Of a DNA stretch of 64,000 nucleotides, positions 23,201-32,613 are shown one piece after another. The notes below the pieces were generated by a model. It was not told the DNA's origin. It saw only the letters and a program-made list of their open reading frames with translations, and did not search any database. The stretch is from Strongylocentrotus droebachiensis. Taxonomy: Eukaryota; Echinodermata; Echinoidea; Camarodonta; Strongylocentrotidae. Within the stretch, counting starts at the first letter, position 1. Each line of letters begins with the position of its first letter. The stretch covers positions 248,001 through 312,000 of the forward strand of contig JAVYIG010001609.1 of assembly GCA_035222895.1 (NCBI GenBank), given 5' to 3'. The position numbers and the translations under genes are program-made.

Positions 23201-25153
23201 CACCCTCAGGCGGAGAAGGCGGGACAGGAACTGGAAAAGGTGAGGGGTCTCATGAAGCATTACGATGTAGTTGGAACGATTTTTAAGCTATAGTCTATGG
23301 GCATAACCTTTATTTAGTATGAGTCCACGATTGATATTAACTATAGAAATTGGCACATGGCATATTAAGGCTTGTTCAGATATAATGCGGTAAACTGTCA
23401 AGGATTTTTGCTTTAGTGTACACGAATGGCAACTGCGCACAACAAAGGACTTCGCCAAGATCTGTAAATGAGACGGCCATCGAATGACAGCCATCGCAGC
23501 CATCGGACGTTTGAAGAACTTAATTTAATTTAACTTAATTTAATTTAGGACCTTTATATTAATCTTGATATAAAGAGACATAAACGAACGTACTAAGAGT
23601 TATGCTATACAAAACAGAATGTGAAGCGTAGGTATTACAATTGACGTCATCACAAAAAAAAACCTTCGCGCTTTTTCCTCGCCATGTCTGAACCAGCCTT
23701 TAAAATCATAGTCGCACCACATGAATGACAAGTTCAAATTACAGTTACTTTTTTCAGGTCTTTCTGTTTAAATAATATTCGCCACAGTAAATTTAAAAAA
23801 AACGAGTAGCTACTGTTATCAAAAAAAAAAAATTGCATTTAAAAACGCTTAAAGATTGGGGAGGGTACCTCTTGCAGAAAACAAGTTTTTCCATTATCGT
23901 TAGTCGTTATTGTTGGACGATTTAATAAAATATCAAGCCATTGACAAATTTCAAATTTGATAGCTTTCACAACAATAGATTTAATGCCACTAATAATTTC
24001 TTCTTCTTCCATTCAACATATTTAACAGGAGATTTGAGAACCTGCATCACGTGCAAGGAGATAACTTCAGATGGTAACACCATAGATCCTGGAGAAACCG
24101 AACTTGTCTCGTGTTCGGACAACCCCGGTGAGATGATATGCCCCGAAGGTATCTCAACGTGTATGACGGGTGTGGTCAACATCGCATATATGCTTGGGTC
24201 AGGTGAGTGCCGAAACTCCATCCTTTTGCGCACGAAGCGTTATTTGTCGACGTAAGACTCCGCCAGCTAATTGTGAGGTCTCCGACGAGGCATGTGATGG
24301 ATGATTGGATAAATAAACAACGCACAATTTACGTTTCATTAATGGTTTCATATTTAAATATATTAACAATAATAATTAATGCATTGAAATTGTGCGACAG
24401 GCATTTAGTAAACATTTTTACCTTGAGAGATCACGTGCAGACTCTTCCAACTTGCATGCATATTTGGCAATTGGAATTTGAGCCCGTCCGTGATGCATTT
24501 CATTCCTTTGTTTTTAAGATTTAAGTTTCCTAAATAAAGATAATTCTCAACATTCATTTTCCTTGTATTAAGCAAATAAGCCTTTTTATGATGAAAATAT
24601 TAAAAGGGGATTTTATTTCTTCGGACATACCTACACCCAAGCTCCTCTTTTGGCAGTTTTTGTTTCGCTTCCGTGTTTACTGTACACTTGTCATGAAATC
24701 TCCCTCTTCCCCTTCCGTCAATCATGTTAATTCTCTTGTTTTGTCATTCCCTCTTTCCGTATTACCTGAATAGGGCAAACCGTTACGTTGATGGACAAGC
24801 GACGTGCGTGTGCACCCAAAGACGTTGTCGCCTCCACTACGTCAGGAGACCACTGCGTAGACTGGTCCGTGGTTGGTGCCTACTTTTCCGACAATGATCC
24901 GGCTGAGTTGTACCCAGATACAGAGGAAATGATGTTCGATCGCCTCTTAAACGCAACCTTCTGCGTCTGTGACAGTGCCGACAAGTGCACCCCTCCTTCT
25001 CAAGCGAGTGGTGCGAAGGCCTGGGCTAATACTGGAGGAGCTGATAGCCACACAAAACCCACGAATAGTGCAGTAAACCTCGAATCTACTCTCGGTCTCT
25101 TCATTGCCTCGCTTATTTATGCCTTATTCTGTGGGTTTAGGGATATGCAATAG
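9628..25153 (+). CDS. Gene A: four-domain Ly6/uPAR-like GPI-anchored protein (9 coding exons)
   Basis: Spliced model: 9628-9676, 18726-18893, 19211-19519, 20176-20349, 21066-21344, 22174-22341, 22976-23239, 24029-24202, 24774-25153. All introns are phase 1, and the total of 1965 nt gives 654 residues with no internal stop. Order: a 17-residue hydrophobic signal, four LU domains each split over two exons (five cysteines per exon), Glu/Ser/Pro linkers, and a hydrophobic C-terminus of GPI type. Domain subtypes run 1-2-1-2. Expected location is the outer cell surface; ligand and function are unknown. uPAR-type genes likewise use two phase-1 exons per domain (family knowledge). Intron 1 is 9 kb because of transposon insertions. 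The alternative, several separate genes, is unlikely because there is only one signal exon and one GPI exon. Confidence 0.85.
10660..11180. repeat. Intron 1 sequence shared with gene B
   Basis: Gene A intron 1 sequence around GTGTAAATCATGTACATAC and TCAGTGTCATGTTTT has counterparts at about 29500-29750 and 30190-30360 in gene B intron 1. Duplicated intron; no coding potential. Confidence 0.65.
11181..11917 (+). mobile_element. hAT-like non-autonomous element, gene A copy
   Basis: 737 bp bounded by CAGGGACGTGATAG and CTTTCACCTCCCTG (imperfect inverted ends starting CAGGG). It is flanked by ATCCAGG on both sides. The unoccupied target GTCATCCAGGTCATG is present at 12354 in a neighbouring repeat. 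A 736-bp relative lies in the opposite orientation at 28753-29488. The CAGGG ends and 7-8 bp duplication fit hAT. No transposase is present. Confidence 0.75.
11941..12095 (+). repeat. Two-copy 78-bp tandem repeat
   Basis: Units 11941-12018 and 12019-12095 (CTGCAAGCACAAACCCTGG...) differ by about one base. Confidence 0.9.
12205..12740. repeat. CT-rich microsatellite interleaved with about 180-bp repeat units
   Basis: Long CTCTCT tracts separate copies of a block containing AATCAATGCACAC and CATGACCCATTCTACATA, at about 12263-12371 and 12437-12546. Further copies lie at 11078-11180 and 30245-30357. Apparent reading frames here are low-complexity artefacts. Confidence 0.85.
13320..13647 (+). 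repeat. Intron segment shared with gene C intron 1 (left part)
   Basis: Aligns with 51910-52210 (for example GGATGCCCCTGTGGA and AAATCTCAGAA). In gene C it is followed directly by the counterpart of 18525-18700, so the DNA between is an insertion in gene A. Confidence 0.75.
13648..14500 (+). repeat. T-rich tandem repeats in LINE 5' region
   Basis: About eight imperfect units of 80-110 bp share TTGTCTTGCATGC, a poly-T tract, CTCAATTAAGC and a GTACTCGATG-like segment. They are probably the repeated 5'UTR of the LINE. Confidence 0.8.
14978..17985 (+). pseudogene. Defective LINE polyprotein (endonuclease and RT)
   Basis: The first frame (14978-16843, 621 codons from ATG) holds the APE endonuclease: HLNIRSLNKHF, GLTETWL with Glu124, GDFNIDIL, DHFPIM. 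It then enters the RT domain (SNYRPISLLSSLSKILE) and stops. The frame resumes from about 16840 with FLDFSKAFDTINHD, CGVPQGSLLGPLLF and FADD (17149-17160), and runs to 17985. Between these the usual conserved QFGF-type RT segment is missing, so an internal deletion with frame change is likely. The element cannot encode an intact RT. Confidence 0.85.
18525..18725 (+). repeat. Intron segment shared with gene C intron 1 (right part)
   Basis: The sequence from TCTTGAGAGGGCGCTATAC through TTTAGACTCGATTTCAACCG matches 52230-52390 in gene C intron 1. It leads directly into the acceptor of the first domain exon of gene A. Confidence 0.7.
18726..18893 (+). CDS. Gene A exon 2: domain 1a (subtype 1)
   Basis: 168 nt, phase 1 to 1, acceptor TTTAATAG, donor GTAAGT. 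Encodes RCRTCLTCKE..., ESCSDNPGEMTC and SNCMTG. It has six cysteines, one more (RCRTC) than later a exons; the same extra residue occurs in gene B domain 1. Confidence 0.88.
19211..19519 (+). CDS. Gene A exon 3: domain 1b (subtype 1)
   Basis: 309 nt, phase 1 to 1. Encodes GQNVTIRDEKRACAP, GDHC, a conserved sequon NATFCVCD and DNC, followed by an acidic linker with AESEPS repeats. Donor GTAATA. Read-through past the donor would add GNTSYGEVD and stop. Confidence 0.88.
19725..20012. repeat. GC-rich inverted minisatellite, copy 1
   Basis: Repeats of about 14 bp (GGACAACTACCCCC type) run in plus orientation, then switch to the reverse complement (GGGGTAGTTGTC) across a poly-G tract. The arrangement is strongly hairpin-prone. 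It lies in the intron after a subtype-1 b exon, as do three copies in gene B. Confidence 0.85.
20176..20349 (+). CDS. Gene A exon 4: domain 2a (subtype 2)
   Basis: 174 nt, acceptor CTGAACAG, donor GTGAGC. Encodes NFTTCIACKELTSDD, FVSCSENPDEMIC and STCMTG. Five cysteines. Confidence 0.88.
20400..20709 (+). mobile_element. MITE with GGGAGTTTACAGATA ends
   Basis: About 310 bp with inverted ends GGGAGTTTACAGATA and TATCTGTAAACTCCC. The equivalent gene B introns read straight through the site (34120-34140, 38335-38355). A related copy lies inverted at about 46852-47110. Confidence 0.75.
21066..21344 (+). CDS. Gene A exon 5: domain 2b (subtype 2)
   Basis: 279 nt. Encodes GQTVTIRDERRACAPEDI, GDHC, FCVCDSADKC and a short linker. 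Donor GTAATA. Its linker is shorter than in the gene B counterparts. Confidence 0.88.
21475..21975 (+). mobile_element. TTAA-type MITE, family 1, copy 2
   Basis: It starts AGGATAGTTGACTTCTGTT after TTAA and ends AACTAAACTATCCCT. The gene B counterpart at about 34930 reads GGTTTGAAATGTGACGG with no insertion. Confidence 0.8.
22174..22341 (+). CDS. Gene A exon 6: domain 3a (subtype 1)
   Basis: 168 nt. Encodes NFRTCLLCKEVTSND, ESCSDNPNEMVC and STCMTG. The donor is GTTAGT, a weaker variant of the GTAAGT found at sister exons. Confidence 0.85.
22545..22690 (+). repeat. Dispersed repeat
   Basis: The segment with AAGGATATTATGC and AACGCTGCACTCTTGGGCC matches about 53705-53840 in gene C intron 1. 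No coding capacity. Confidence 0.6.
22976..23239 (+). CDS. Gene A exon 7: domain 3b (subtype 1)
   Basis: 264 nt. Encodes GQNVTIRDEKRACAPKEI, GDHC, FCVCDSADKC and a Gly-rich linker (SGGEGGTGTGKG) instead of the usual Glu/Ser/Pro linker. Donor GTGAGG. Confidence 0.87.
23240..24028 (+). other. Intron 7 of gene A, no feature
   Basis: 789 bp with a short TTTAATTTAACTTAATTTAA run near 23520. No minisatellite, unlike the other introns that follow subtype-1 b exons. Confidence 0.6.
24029..24202 (+). CDS. Gene A exon 8: domain 4a (subtype 2)
   Basis: 174 nt. Encodes DLRTCITCKEITSDG, LVSCSDNPGEMIC and STCMTG. Acceptor TTTAACAG, donor GTGAGT. Confidence 0.88.
24203..24773 (+). other. Intron 8 of gene A, no feature
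   Basis: AT-rich intron ending in a pyrimidine-rich tract (CCCTCTTTCC...) before the acceptor GAATAG. No inserted element recognised. Confidence 0.6.
24774..25153 (+). CDS. Gene A exon 9: domain 4b plus GPI signal
   Basis: 380 nt to the TAG stop. Encodes GQTVTLMDKRRACAPKDV, GDHC, FCVCDSADKC, a Gly/Ala/Thr spacer, and a hydrophobic segment LGLFIASLIYALFC near the C-terminus. The short tail after the hydrophobic stretch fits a GPI attachment signal better than a receptor with a cytoplasmic domain. Confidence 0.87.
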
Positions 25154-25421
25154 ATGGCGTCTCGTTGTTGTCCTAGTTCATAGTTTAAAGGGGAAGTTAC
25201 AACACCAACAAAATATTTTTTTCTGATAGATTCGTCATTTCATGGAGCTCCAAATAGTTCCCTCGCACCAACACGGGTAATCTTTTGGGGCTTAATCATT
25301 TGACCTATGCATTAAATGATGACCGTACGCATGCAAATGTCACAACCATCACTCCAATATAATGATTATCATAATTAGAGATCCTTTAAAGAAAAGTCAC
25401 ATCATCCAATGATGGAAAAAT

Positions 25422-25427
25422 AATAAA
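25422..25427 (+). terminator. Gene A polyadenylation signal candidate
   Basis: AATAAA about 270 bp after the stop. The equivalent position in gene B also has AATAAA (45949-45954). Confidence 0.5.
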
Positions 25428-25445
25428 ACAAAATTGTATATAGAT

Positions 25446-26429
25446 TGGGCGTCCATATCGGAACTCAATCGAATTAAATGTTATTCAAGTCAAAGTTGTT
25501 GATTGTTTTGGTGCCGGTCACGCCGGTGAGACCGATGGGTATTAATCACTGGATTATTCTAAGTCATGTTTGATTTTACAACAAATAGAGAGGGGAAGAG
25601 GGTGAAATGGTGAAATCCCCCTCAAACTGAGGGTATATATTATACTTTCTTACCTGCGGGTCTGTTCACTTCTTTATTTTATCATTCATTACGCATCTTA
25701 TTCTGAGTTATCTCTTCAGTTATTAAGGACATTCGGCAGGAGTGAATAATGTTCGTGCGCACATCAGCTGCGCGGGGTCAGCTGATCATGTACATGTACA
25801 ATATCAGGAACTGCAGGCATTGTGCATTAGGAAAATATTTAACCAACTGGCCCTGCGAAAAGAGCTGGTCTACCACAATCCACTGCAAACATAATATCAC
25901 AACCAAATGGAAAATAGATATAAGATCGAAAGTCCTTTATTCATTTATCTTGATCATTTGCAAGAGTTCATATTAAAACTGTTGTACAAACAATCAAAAG
26001 GCTAATGCATATTTTGATTAAAATACAATCACAATGAGAAAACATTATATTACTATGTACGTGTTTGTTTTGGTGTGTGTGTGAGTGTGTGTTCGTTTAT
26101 GTGTGATCGGAAGGGGGCGGGCTAAATACCGATCTGAACACTAATAGATTTGTAGTTATGTATAATTTTTTAATCATTTCCAGGAACATAAAGGAGGATA
26201 TTACAATAAAACAGAATTCAAGACAACGAATGGCCATATATAGTTGTAATAAAAACACTAACATAAGAAAAGGAACAGCCAACGAATGCCTGTCGATAAA
26301 CAAACAAATGGTTTAGGTAGAAAGTTCTTCTCATTAACTGATGGTATAATACAAAAATGTACAATGACTACATAAGATATATATATATAATGCAATATTC
26401 GATTTCATGAGATCGTAAATGCATATTAA
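25446..26429. other. Gene A 3' flank, shared with gene B
   Basis: The sequence from ACGCCGGTGAGACCG through GGACATTCGGCAG and CAACTGGCCCTGCG corresponds to 46030-46680 downstream of gene B. No coding frame of interest. Confidence 0.6.
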
Positions 26430-26954
26430 AGGTACTATGTCCCTTTTGTAGCCAACCTTAAATTCTGTAGAACTTTGCAGGAATTATGAATATGTCATCT
26501 TTGTCCTATCTGTGAAATTTAAACGTTAGCAGTGTCCTAATATTCAAATTATGCAAGGAAACCCGTTTAATACCTAGACTTTACTGCCAGACACTATTGA
26601 GTGACTGACTGGCTTTTTTCTTCTTCTAATAACATACATAAAATGAGCTGTAAATACATGAGCATTTGTCTACATCAATAACCCACTTCTTGTGATGGCC
26701 AAAATTAAACTAATTGAATCTTTGTGCAGCATAAAACGTATGACCATTTGGTACAATGGTCTGAAAATCGAGACTATTACTTATTGACTCTATAGCTCCT
26801 AAGTCGATTTGACAACTAATAGTCGTTATTTTCCCACTTGAAGACATTTTCAAGCCCCACCTTTTCTAGGGAAGTTCTAAATTAGTATTTTCTTTCAATT
26901 GTCGTTGGAATTTAACATTTTCATTGTTTGGCCTGCAAATGGGACATAGCACCT
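26430..26954 (+). mobile_element. TTAA-type MITE, family 2
   Basis: 525 bp with ends AGGTACTATGTCCC and GGGACATAGCACCT, flanked by perfect TTAA on both sides. Inverted relatives lie in gene B introns at about 36105-36622 and 40320-40836. Confidence 0.85.
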
Positions 26955-27541
26955 TTAAGTATAAATGGCGCAGATTGCAAGAATGTGCCATTACAACCAC
27001 ATTAAAATTTATTCGTAAGAAACTTGCTTGTTAACAGACTTTCACACATATTTAAACATTAGAACCAGTACATCATTAGCAACGGGTAGTTAAACGATGC
27101 ATTTACATTTTCATAAACGAAAAAAGCAGGCCAAGCATTCATAAATAAGCATATTAACTTGAATAAATCGAAAAGGCAAGTTCCCATTTTACCATAGAAA
27201 ATGAAAATGGAATACAGCCACTTTTTAATTTGTACTTATTTTACTTTTAACTGTATTTATTGTTGACCTGATGACCTCTTTATGAAAATTCATAAACAAG
27301 TAATGAAGCTATTGATTAAACTATTTATTTATATGCATCAACCATTATGCAAACGATTTATGTTAGAATATGTTTTGAGAACTGAAAAAGTAACAATAAA
27401 ACATCATTGACATTTTTTTTTCGTGGCTTTTCATATGTTACATTGTATGAATAATGATACGGAAAACAGAAATGGGAGAAACGCCGCTGAACTGCCTCGG
27501 GAGCGTTTGCAATTCCTTTGATGTGTTAACCAAACCAGGAT
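26955..27541. other. Intergenic, partly shared with gene B flank
   Basis: The stretch around 27430-27540 (AACGCCG...TTTGATGTG) matches about 46760-46830, marking the end of the duplicated gene block. No gene seen. Confidence 0.5.
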
Positions 27542-27703
27542 ACCGTCAGGGGCCCGGTTCACAAAACTTGCCATCAGTGGAAAATGACAGTATTTGTTAT
27601 AAGCTACTGAAATCCTTGCTTCTGATTGGTTACCTGCAAATTTGTCACTGATTTTTGTCATTTGTCATTGAAAAAAGGCGTTGGGAAACGGGTCCCTGGT
27701 GTA
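27542..27703. mobile_element. Short MITE with GGGCCCGTTTCACAAA-type ends
   Basis: About 160 bp with ends AGGGGCCCGGTTCACAAAACTT and GGGAAACGGGTCCCTGG. Relatives lie at 50967-51118 and 58249-58402, with a partial copy near 57110-57240. Shared core TAAGCTACTGAAATC. Confidence 0.75.
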
Positions 27704-27899
27704 TTTTCTTGTGTTCGGGGGTAACTATCCCTCATGATAGTGCAGCATTCTGAGGGATAAATTACAAATAGGTGCAGCTTTGCAAATTGGATAAATACCC
27801 CGAAATCAATACAGTTGAAAAATCGTGTCAATGCACAAAGTATCCTTTAAAGACGGCAAGTACCTTTAAATATTGATCCACCCCCCCCCCCCCCCCCCT

Positions 27900-28032
27900 C
27901 AACACGCGTCTGGGTAATCGGTTTACAATTACGCGTGGTATTTGAGATTTAGCTCGAGCCAACCAGAAACATTATTGCTGTTCACGGAGGTAGAGGACAG
28001 TTCAAATTGAAATCCGTATTTCAAGAGAAACT
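27900..28032 (+). promoter_or_regulatory. Gene B promoter-proximal block and 5'UTR exon end
   Basis: Paralogous to 9065-9217, ending GAGAAACT before the donor GTAAGTAT. A poly-C tract (27881-27898) precedes it. The transcription start is not visible. Confidence 0.55.
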
Positions 28033-28424
28033 GTAAGTATTATTTTAGTTAGTATTCTTAGCTGGTTGATCATTTCTAACCGATGTAATCATGATGTTGA
28101 AGAATGCCGATTTCTGGTAAGGGTTACAAAGGTTGTTCATTTTTTGTAAATGACTAGTGAGGACATTGTAGAATTACATCAGAGAAATGAATGCCTCTAG
28201 ATATTGAAATGTCCTTCATTTGTTAATATTTAATGTTGATGCAAAATAGTTGTATTTGGACCAATCTTTTATATAATATGTTTGTGTAGTCCGTTAGAAA
28301 AAAGGAAAAGAAAGGGGGGGAGGGGGGCGTTAGGGGGATGTCCAAAATCGCCTTAGACAAGCTGTGTTCGTGCATACACCGAATGAAAGGAAAGTATGTA
28401 ATAATGTTCTTACTCCCATGACAG

Positions 28425-28481
28425 GTACCAACATGAATATCCTCATCGTCATTGGGCTAGTTTTCGGCCTTTTTACTACCG
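28425..28481 (+). CDS. Gene B exon 1: signal peptide
   Basis: 57 nt: acceptor CCCATGACAG, 8-nt 5'UTR, ATG at 28433, then MNILIVIGLVFGLFTTG and donor GTAAGT in phase 1. Nearly the same as in gene A. Confidence 0.85.
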
Positions 28482-28752
28482 GTAAGTGAATTACAATACT
28501 TTATTTATACAAAATACCCAACAAATAAAGACGATATTAAGAACATACTCTATTTTAGACCCCTCTCTGGTCCTTCTTTCAATTCGTTTTCTTCAAATGA
28601 GTGGATATAACAATACTGAAAACAAAGATAATACAAATGATAATGATAATTATGATGTTGATGTAATATAATAAAAGTAATAATAATAATAATAATGATA
28701 CAAATAAAAATCATGGTGAAAACGATAATAATATAAAAGTACTAACACTACT

Positions 28753-29488
28753 CAGGGAGGTGAAAGAAAGGAGGCGAAACTCTTGTAATTTATTCAAACG
28801 CATTTGTGAGTTCTAAAGCGTAACAATGGGTTCTTTAACATTCTGCTTGGCTTTGAAGTTCCATGCTCCGAACCGCGCTTCCACTGCGGGGACTTTCGGA
28901 AGCCAGGCACTAGTATTACATTTATTACAAAATATTAAATTACCGGAAAATTTCAGTGTAAATTACAAACTTTATTTGTGGATTGTATTGGGAATAGTGC
29001 ATCAAACAATTTTTTAAATTTAGTACTCCGTCCTTCCTTTAATTTGTGTGCCAGAGTTAGTAAAAGAAAAATTACATCCTGACAAAAACTCAATATTTAA
29101 GGATAATGCGCTAATTTGTGCATGTTTTAATGTCTCGTTATTTAATCCATGATCTACAATCTTCACTAACATTAAGTTTGCTAATTGCGTGTTTTCGCTA
29201 GTTTGTTTGTATTTTTGAAGTTAAAAAAGGATGCAATTACACAAGTTTGCGTTCGCTTGTTCTACTATTTACACATTCAACAATGGATGAGAAATCATTG
29301 AAAGGGACAGCGAACAGTTGATGGGATACCATTTTCTGATGTAGGAATTCTAAATCCTGAAATTTCATGCGCTCTTTTATCTCGCCACCTGGCCGACAGT
29401 TGCAGATTAGCGCATAACTTTTCGGCGGCGTGGAGCATGGGGTCAAAAGAGAGTGGCTTGATATTAGTCCTTCTCTATCACGTCCCTG
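28753..29488 (-). mobile_element. hAT-like non-autonomous element, gene B copy
   Basis: 736 bp starting CAGGGAGGTGAAAG and ending CACGTCCCTG, in the opposite orientation to 11181-11917. It is flanked by CACTACT and CACTAAT. The gene A intron reads CACTGCCACTACAAATCC at the same site without the element, so the two insertions are independent. Confidence 0.75.
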
Positions 29489-29755
29489 CACTAATACAAC
29501 TCCCCAGTGTAAATCATGTACATACGGAACAATCACCTTACATCTCTGTAGCTTTGACAAAAATAATAATAACCTTTGAAAAATGCATTATCCGGCGAGA
29601 GCCCTTGTCCCCCGTTAAGGGGCTGTGGCATGTAAGGAATCTGGCATGTGTCATAGTACTTCGGTTATTCCATCGTAGACCAATCGCTACTAGACAACAT
29701 TTCGTCAACTGTCTGCAAGAAGACGGCTACTGCAATTTAAAATACATGGCTCTTA

Positions 29756-30195
29756 AATTCAATTCAATTCAAAAGACTTTATTTCCATTAAACAAATAAA
29801 AAAAAATACATGTGAGAAAATACAGACAGCTCAAAATATATACAAATCATGAGCATTATGTTAAAGCCCCACTGTATTACTTGTATAGCTATTTGCTCCC
29901 TAATTTAAAAACAAACAAATGCCTAATCGGTGACCATTGGTCCCCCGTGATCCTCTTTTTCTTATGTTAATTGAGAGCTGAGTTGATGAGATAGCCACCT
30001 GTCAGTGACAACCCTGGGTAGTCTCCTAGCCAAACTAGTACAAGCGGCCTTTAAGTTGATTAAAACAAACTGTGAAAATGAGAAGCAAGAAAAAGGAGCA
30101 CCTGTAGAAAGCTTAGTGTTAATCCAGGCGTCCAAGTAAATAAAATAATTACACATATGTAATATCATAATAATGTGTATTGCGCATGAAATCTT
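29756..30195 (-). mobile_element. Insertion with LINE-like 3' tail and dispersed repeat
   Basis: Gene A lacks this segment (compare AAAATACATGGTGCTAACGG near 11010). Its left edge, read on the minus strand, ends ATGGAAATAAAGTCTTTTG with TTGAA repeats, like a LINE 3' end. The inner part (CGGTGACCATTGGTCCCC, GAGATAGCCACCTGT) matches, inverted, about 54780-54960 in gene C. Confidence 0.55.
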
Positions 30196-30365
30196 ACGGC
30201 CTTCTTGCAGAACACCGATAATGTGTCATGCAATGGTAGATATGATCAGTGTCATGTTTTGTAAATAAATGCACACTGTCTTCGTATTAACCTTTCCCAT
30301 GACCCATTCTACATTATCTCCCAATCTCTTCCTCCCTCGGAGGTAATCCGGGTCATGTTGGGCTC

Positions 30366-30381
30366 TCCCCCCCCCCCCCTC

Positions 30382-30433
<52 letters not shown>

Positions 30434-30435
30434 TT
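30366..30435. repeat. (CT)n and (TA)n microsatellite
   Basis: A C run, then CTCTCT repeats, then TATATA, in gene B intron 1. It corresponds to the CT-rich tract in gene A intron 1. Confidence 0.85.
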
Positions 30436-30914
30436 ATCTATTTGTCTCTCGCGTTCTTTTTGTTTCATTGTCTGGTTGGTAGGAATATGGTTCCTTTAAT
30501 GTAGTATGTCATGAGTCAATGCACTTTCTTCGATTCTACTTCTATGCCCCAGTCTATAGGTATTGCGCTCTTTTCGTCTTTATTTTTGCAATTACTCTCT
30601 CTCCCTCTTTTCCTCTATCTATCTCTTGCTTTAAAATAACATATATTTATCATTGTCTGTCGGTATGAATATTTGTTTCCCTTCCAAAGGTTCATTTATT
30701 AAATATATCGTTCACATATACAAGAATACTTATATACATTCAGAATTTCAAAATGATATTCTTGGCCATTGAAAAAGTGATACATTTATAGATATCAGTT
30801 ACATATTTTAGTTCACTTTTTTGAATATCACAGATTTACTTGTTATAACCACAACAAAATAGCCATTTTATCAACCTCCCGCCCCCTTGTAAATCGCATG
30901 TCTCTTATTATATC

Positions 30915-31044
30915 GCTCTCCCCTTTCTCTTTTTCCTCCTCTCCGCCCCTCCTTTTACCCCTATTCCCGTCTCTCTCACCATCCTCATACGTGTCTGTCT
31001 TTCTCTCTCTCTCTCTCCCTCTCTCTCTCTGTACACCCTTCTCA

Positions 31045-31083
<39 letters not shown>

Positions 31084-31090
31084 TCCATGT
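30915..31090. repeat. CT-rich low-complexity tract
   Basis: Extended CTCTCT and TCTTTC sequence. Long apparent reading frames on both strands here are low-complexity artefacts. Confidence 0.85.
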
Positions 31091-31403
31091 CCGCCCCTCT
31101 CTCTGCCAACACTGTTTATCTATTGTTTGGACTTGCATCCCTGTTCCGATTTGCCCAATCTCTTCTTTTTTTTCTATTTTTGAGTCGTATATTAATCCAG
31201 CGTTTGATATATTTAGAAAGAAAGCACATCCGACCTCTGGCTGTACTACATGCATGAATTAATAAAACACAGGACCAGAAATCGGATGTGTTTTATCAGT
31301 GCATCAATTATACACGGGTATATGTTTATCGGTTCCGAAATAATAAAAGTTATCCCTATTCTTGTAAGTTTGGAACAAATAATCAGTTTACATACCCCCC
31401 CCC

Positions 31404-31670
31404 CCCTTAACTCATAGCATGCCGTATGGGGCTGCATGCACGCTACCGTTATATTGATTTGAACATGCGAGAGAGCCATTGCTTCAGTGCCTTATGCGTG
31501 CAAGCACGTATTCGTAATAGAAGTTATTGTTCACGCTCATTGGACTGTGTTGTGTGTTTTTCACTCGCTATTCACAGAACCATCGCGTTAATCAGATTGT
31601 CTCAAAATAAACTGGGCACGGATGGTTTTGGGGTGTGGCACAATGGGGATTAGCCTTGTGGCATGATAAG
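31404..31670 (+). mobile_element. MITE-like element shared with 62920-63180
   Basis: Starts TTAACTCATAGCATGCC and ends GGCATGATAAGAGTTGA (inverted ends). Inner segments (GTTATTGTTCACGCTCATTG, AATCAGATTGTC) match the inverse of 62920-63180. Confidence 0.6.
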
Positions 31671-31721
31671 AGTTGATTCTATAATTCTGTCTTTCTATTT
31701 GTTTTCATCAACATTCAATAG

Positions 31722-31890
31722 GAAAGTGCAGGACTTGTCTCACATGCAAGGAGGTAACTTCAAACGACTTCGATCTTGATGTCAGCGAACTTGAATCTTG
31801 CTCTGACAACCCTGATGAGATGATATGCCCCTGATGGTATCTCGACTTGTATGACAGGGGCCATAGACGTTGCCTATAGACTTCAATCTG
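31722..31890 (+). pseudogene. Gene B exon 2: domain 1a with 1-nt insertion
   Basis: 169 nt instead of 168. It begins KCRTCLTCKEVTSND (six-cysteine form, as in gene A domain 1) and continues ESCSDNPDEMIC. A fourth C at 31828-31831 then shifts the frame into TGA. Splice sites are intact (acceptor CAATAG, donor GTAAGT). The sister exon at 35186-35353 has three C's at this place. Confidence 0.85.
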
Positions 31891-32613
31891 GTAAGTTTTT
31901 AGACCTCAGAAAGTAATTAACTTACTGGAATTATGGTGGTTAATATTTAAAGTCTCTTTACCCCCCCCCCCCCCCCACCTCCAATTTATTACAGACTGCA
32001 CAAAGGAAGAAATTCGACTAAACATTTTACGAATACTTATACAAAGGTGTCGTGGGATTTTTTCTAATTTGTATTTATGTTTCAACAAAAAATCAACCTT
32101 TAATTTGTTCGCCTTTTTTAAACAGAAAATTAAGTTGTAATTGATTTTTTTTTCTTCACAGATTTCTTTGCCACCTATAGTTATTCAATTCAAGTTCAAA
32201 TATAATTCATTTAGAATATTTGTTCATCCTTTACAAAACAATTTACATAAAATATAATGGTTAGAACTCCTAGGAAGCAGGATTCTGCTTGTAATAGGTG
32301 CCCTGTCACAAACAAGAACCAGAATGAACAGAATATATTATAAGATATAGAAGATATATTTATTTGTATATGAAAATATGACAGCGCCCCCTCTCAGCTT
32401 GAATGACGCTACACCATAACACCATATTTATATTGGTATTTTAAATATATCTTTATACACATGTATATTATTTTAATGATAGTGCTTGGGGCTACTATCC
32501 TATTAATATAATTTTTACATTGTTTTTATTTTTTGTAATTAGAAGTATTGTTATTATCATCATTATCACCTTCATCAGTTTTCGAATTGCTCTTTCATTA
32601 ACAAATCAAATAG

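Noticed and set aside
30843..31257. Arg/Glu-rich and Ser/Leu-rich frames
   Set aside because: Both strands of a CT/GA microsatellite.
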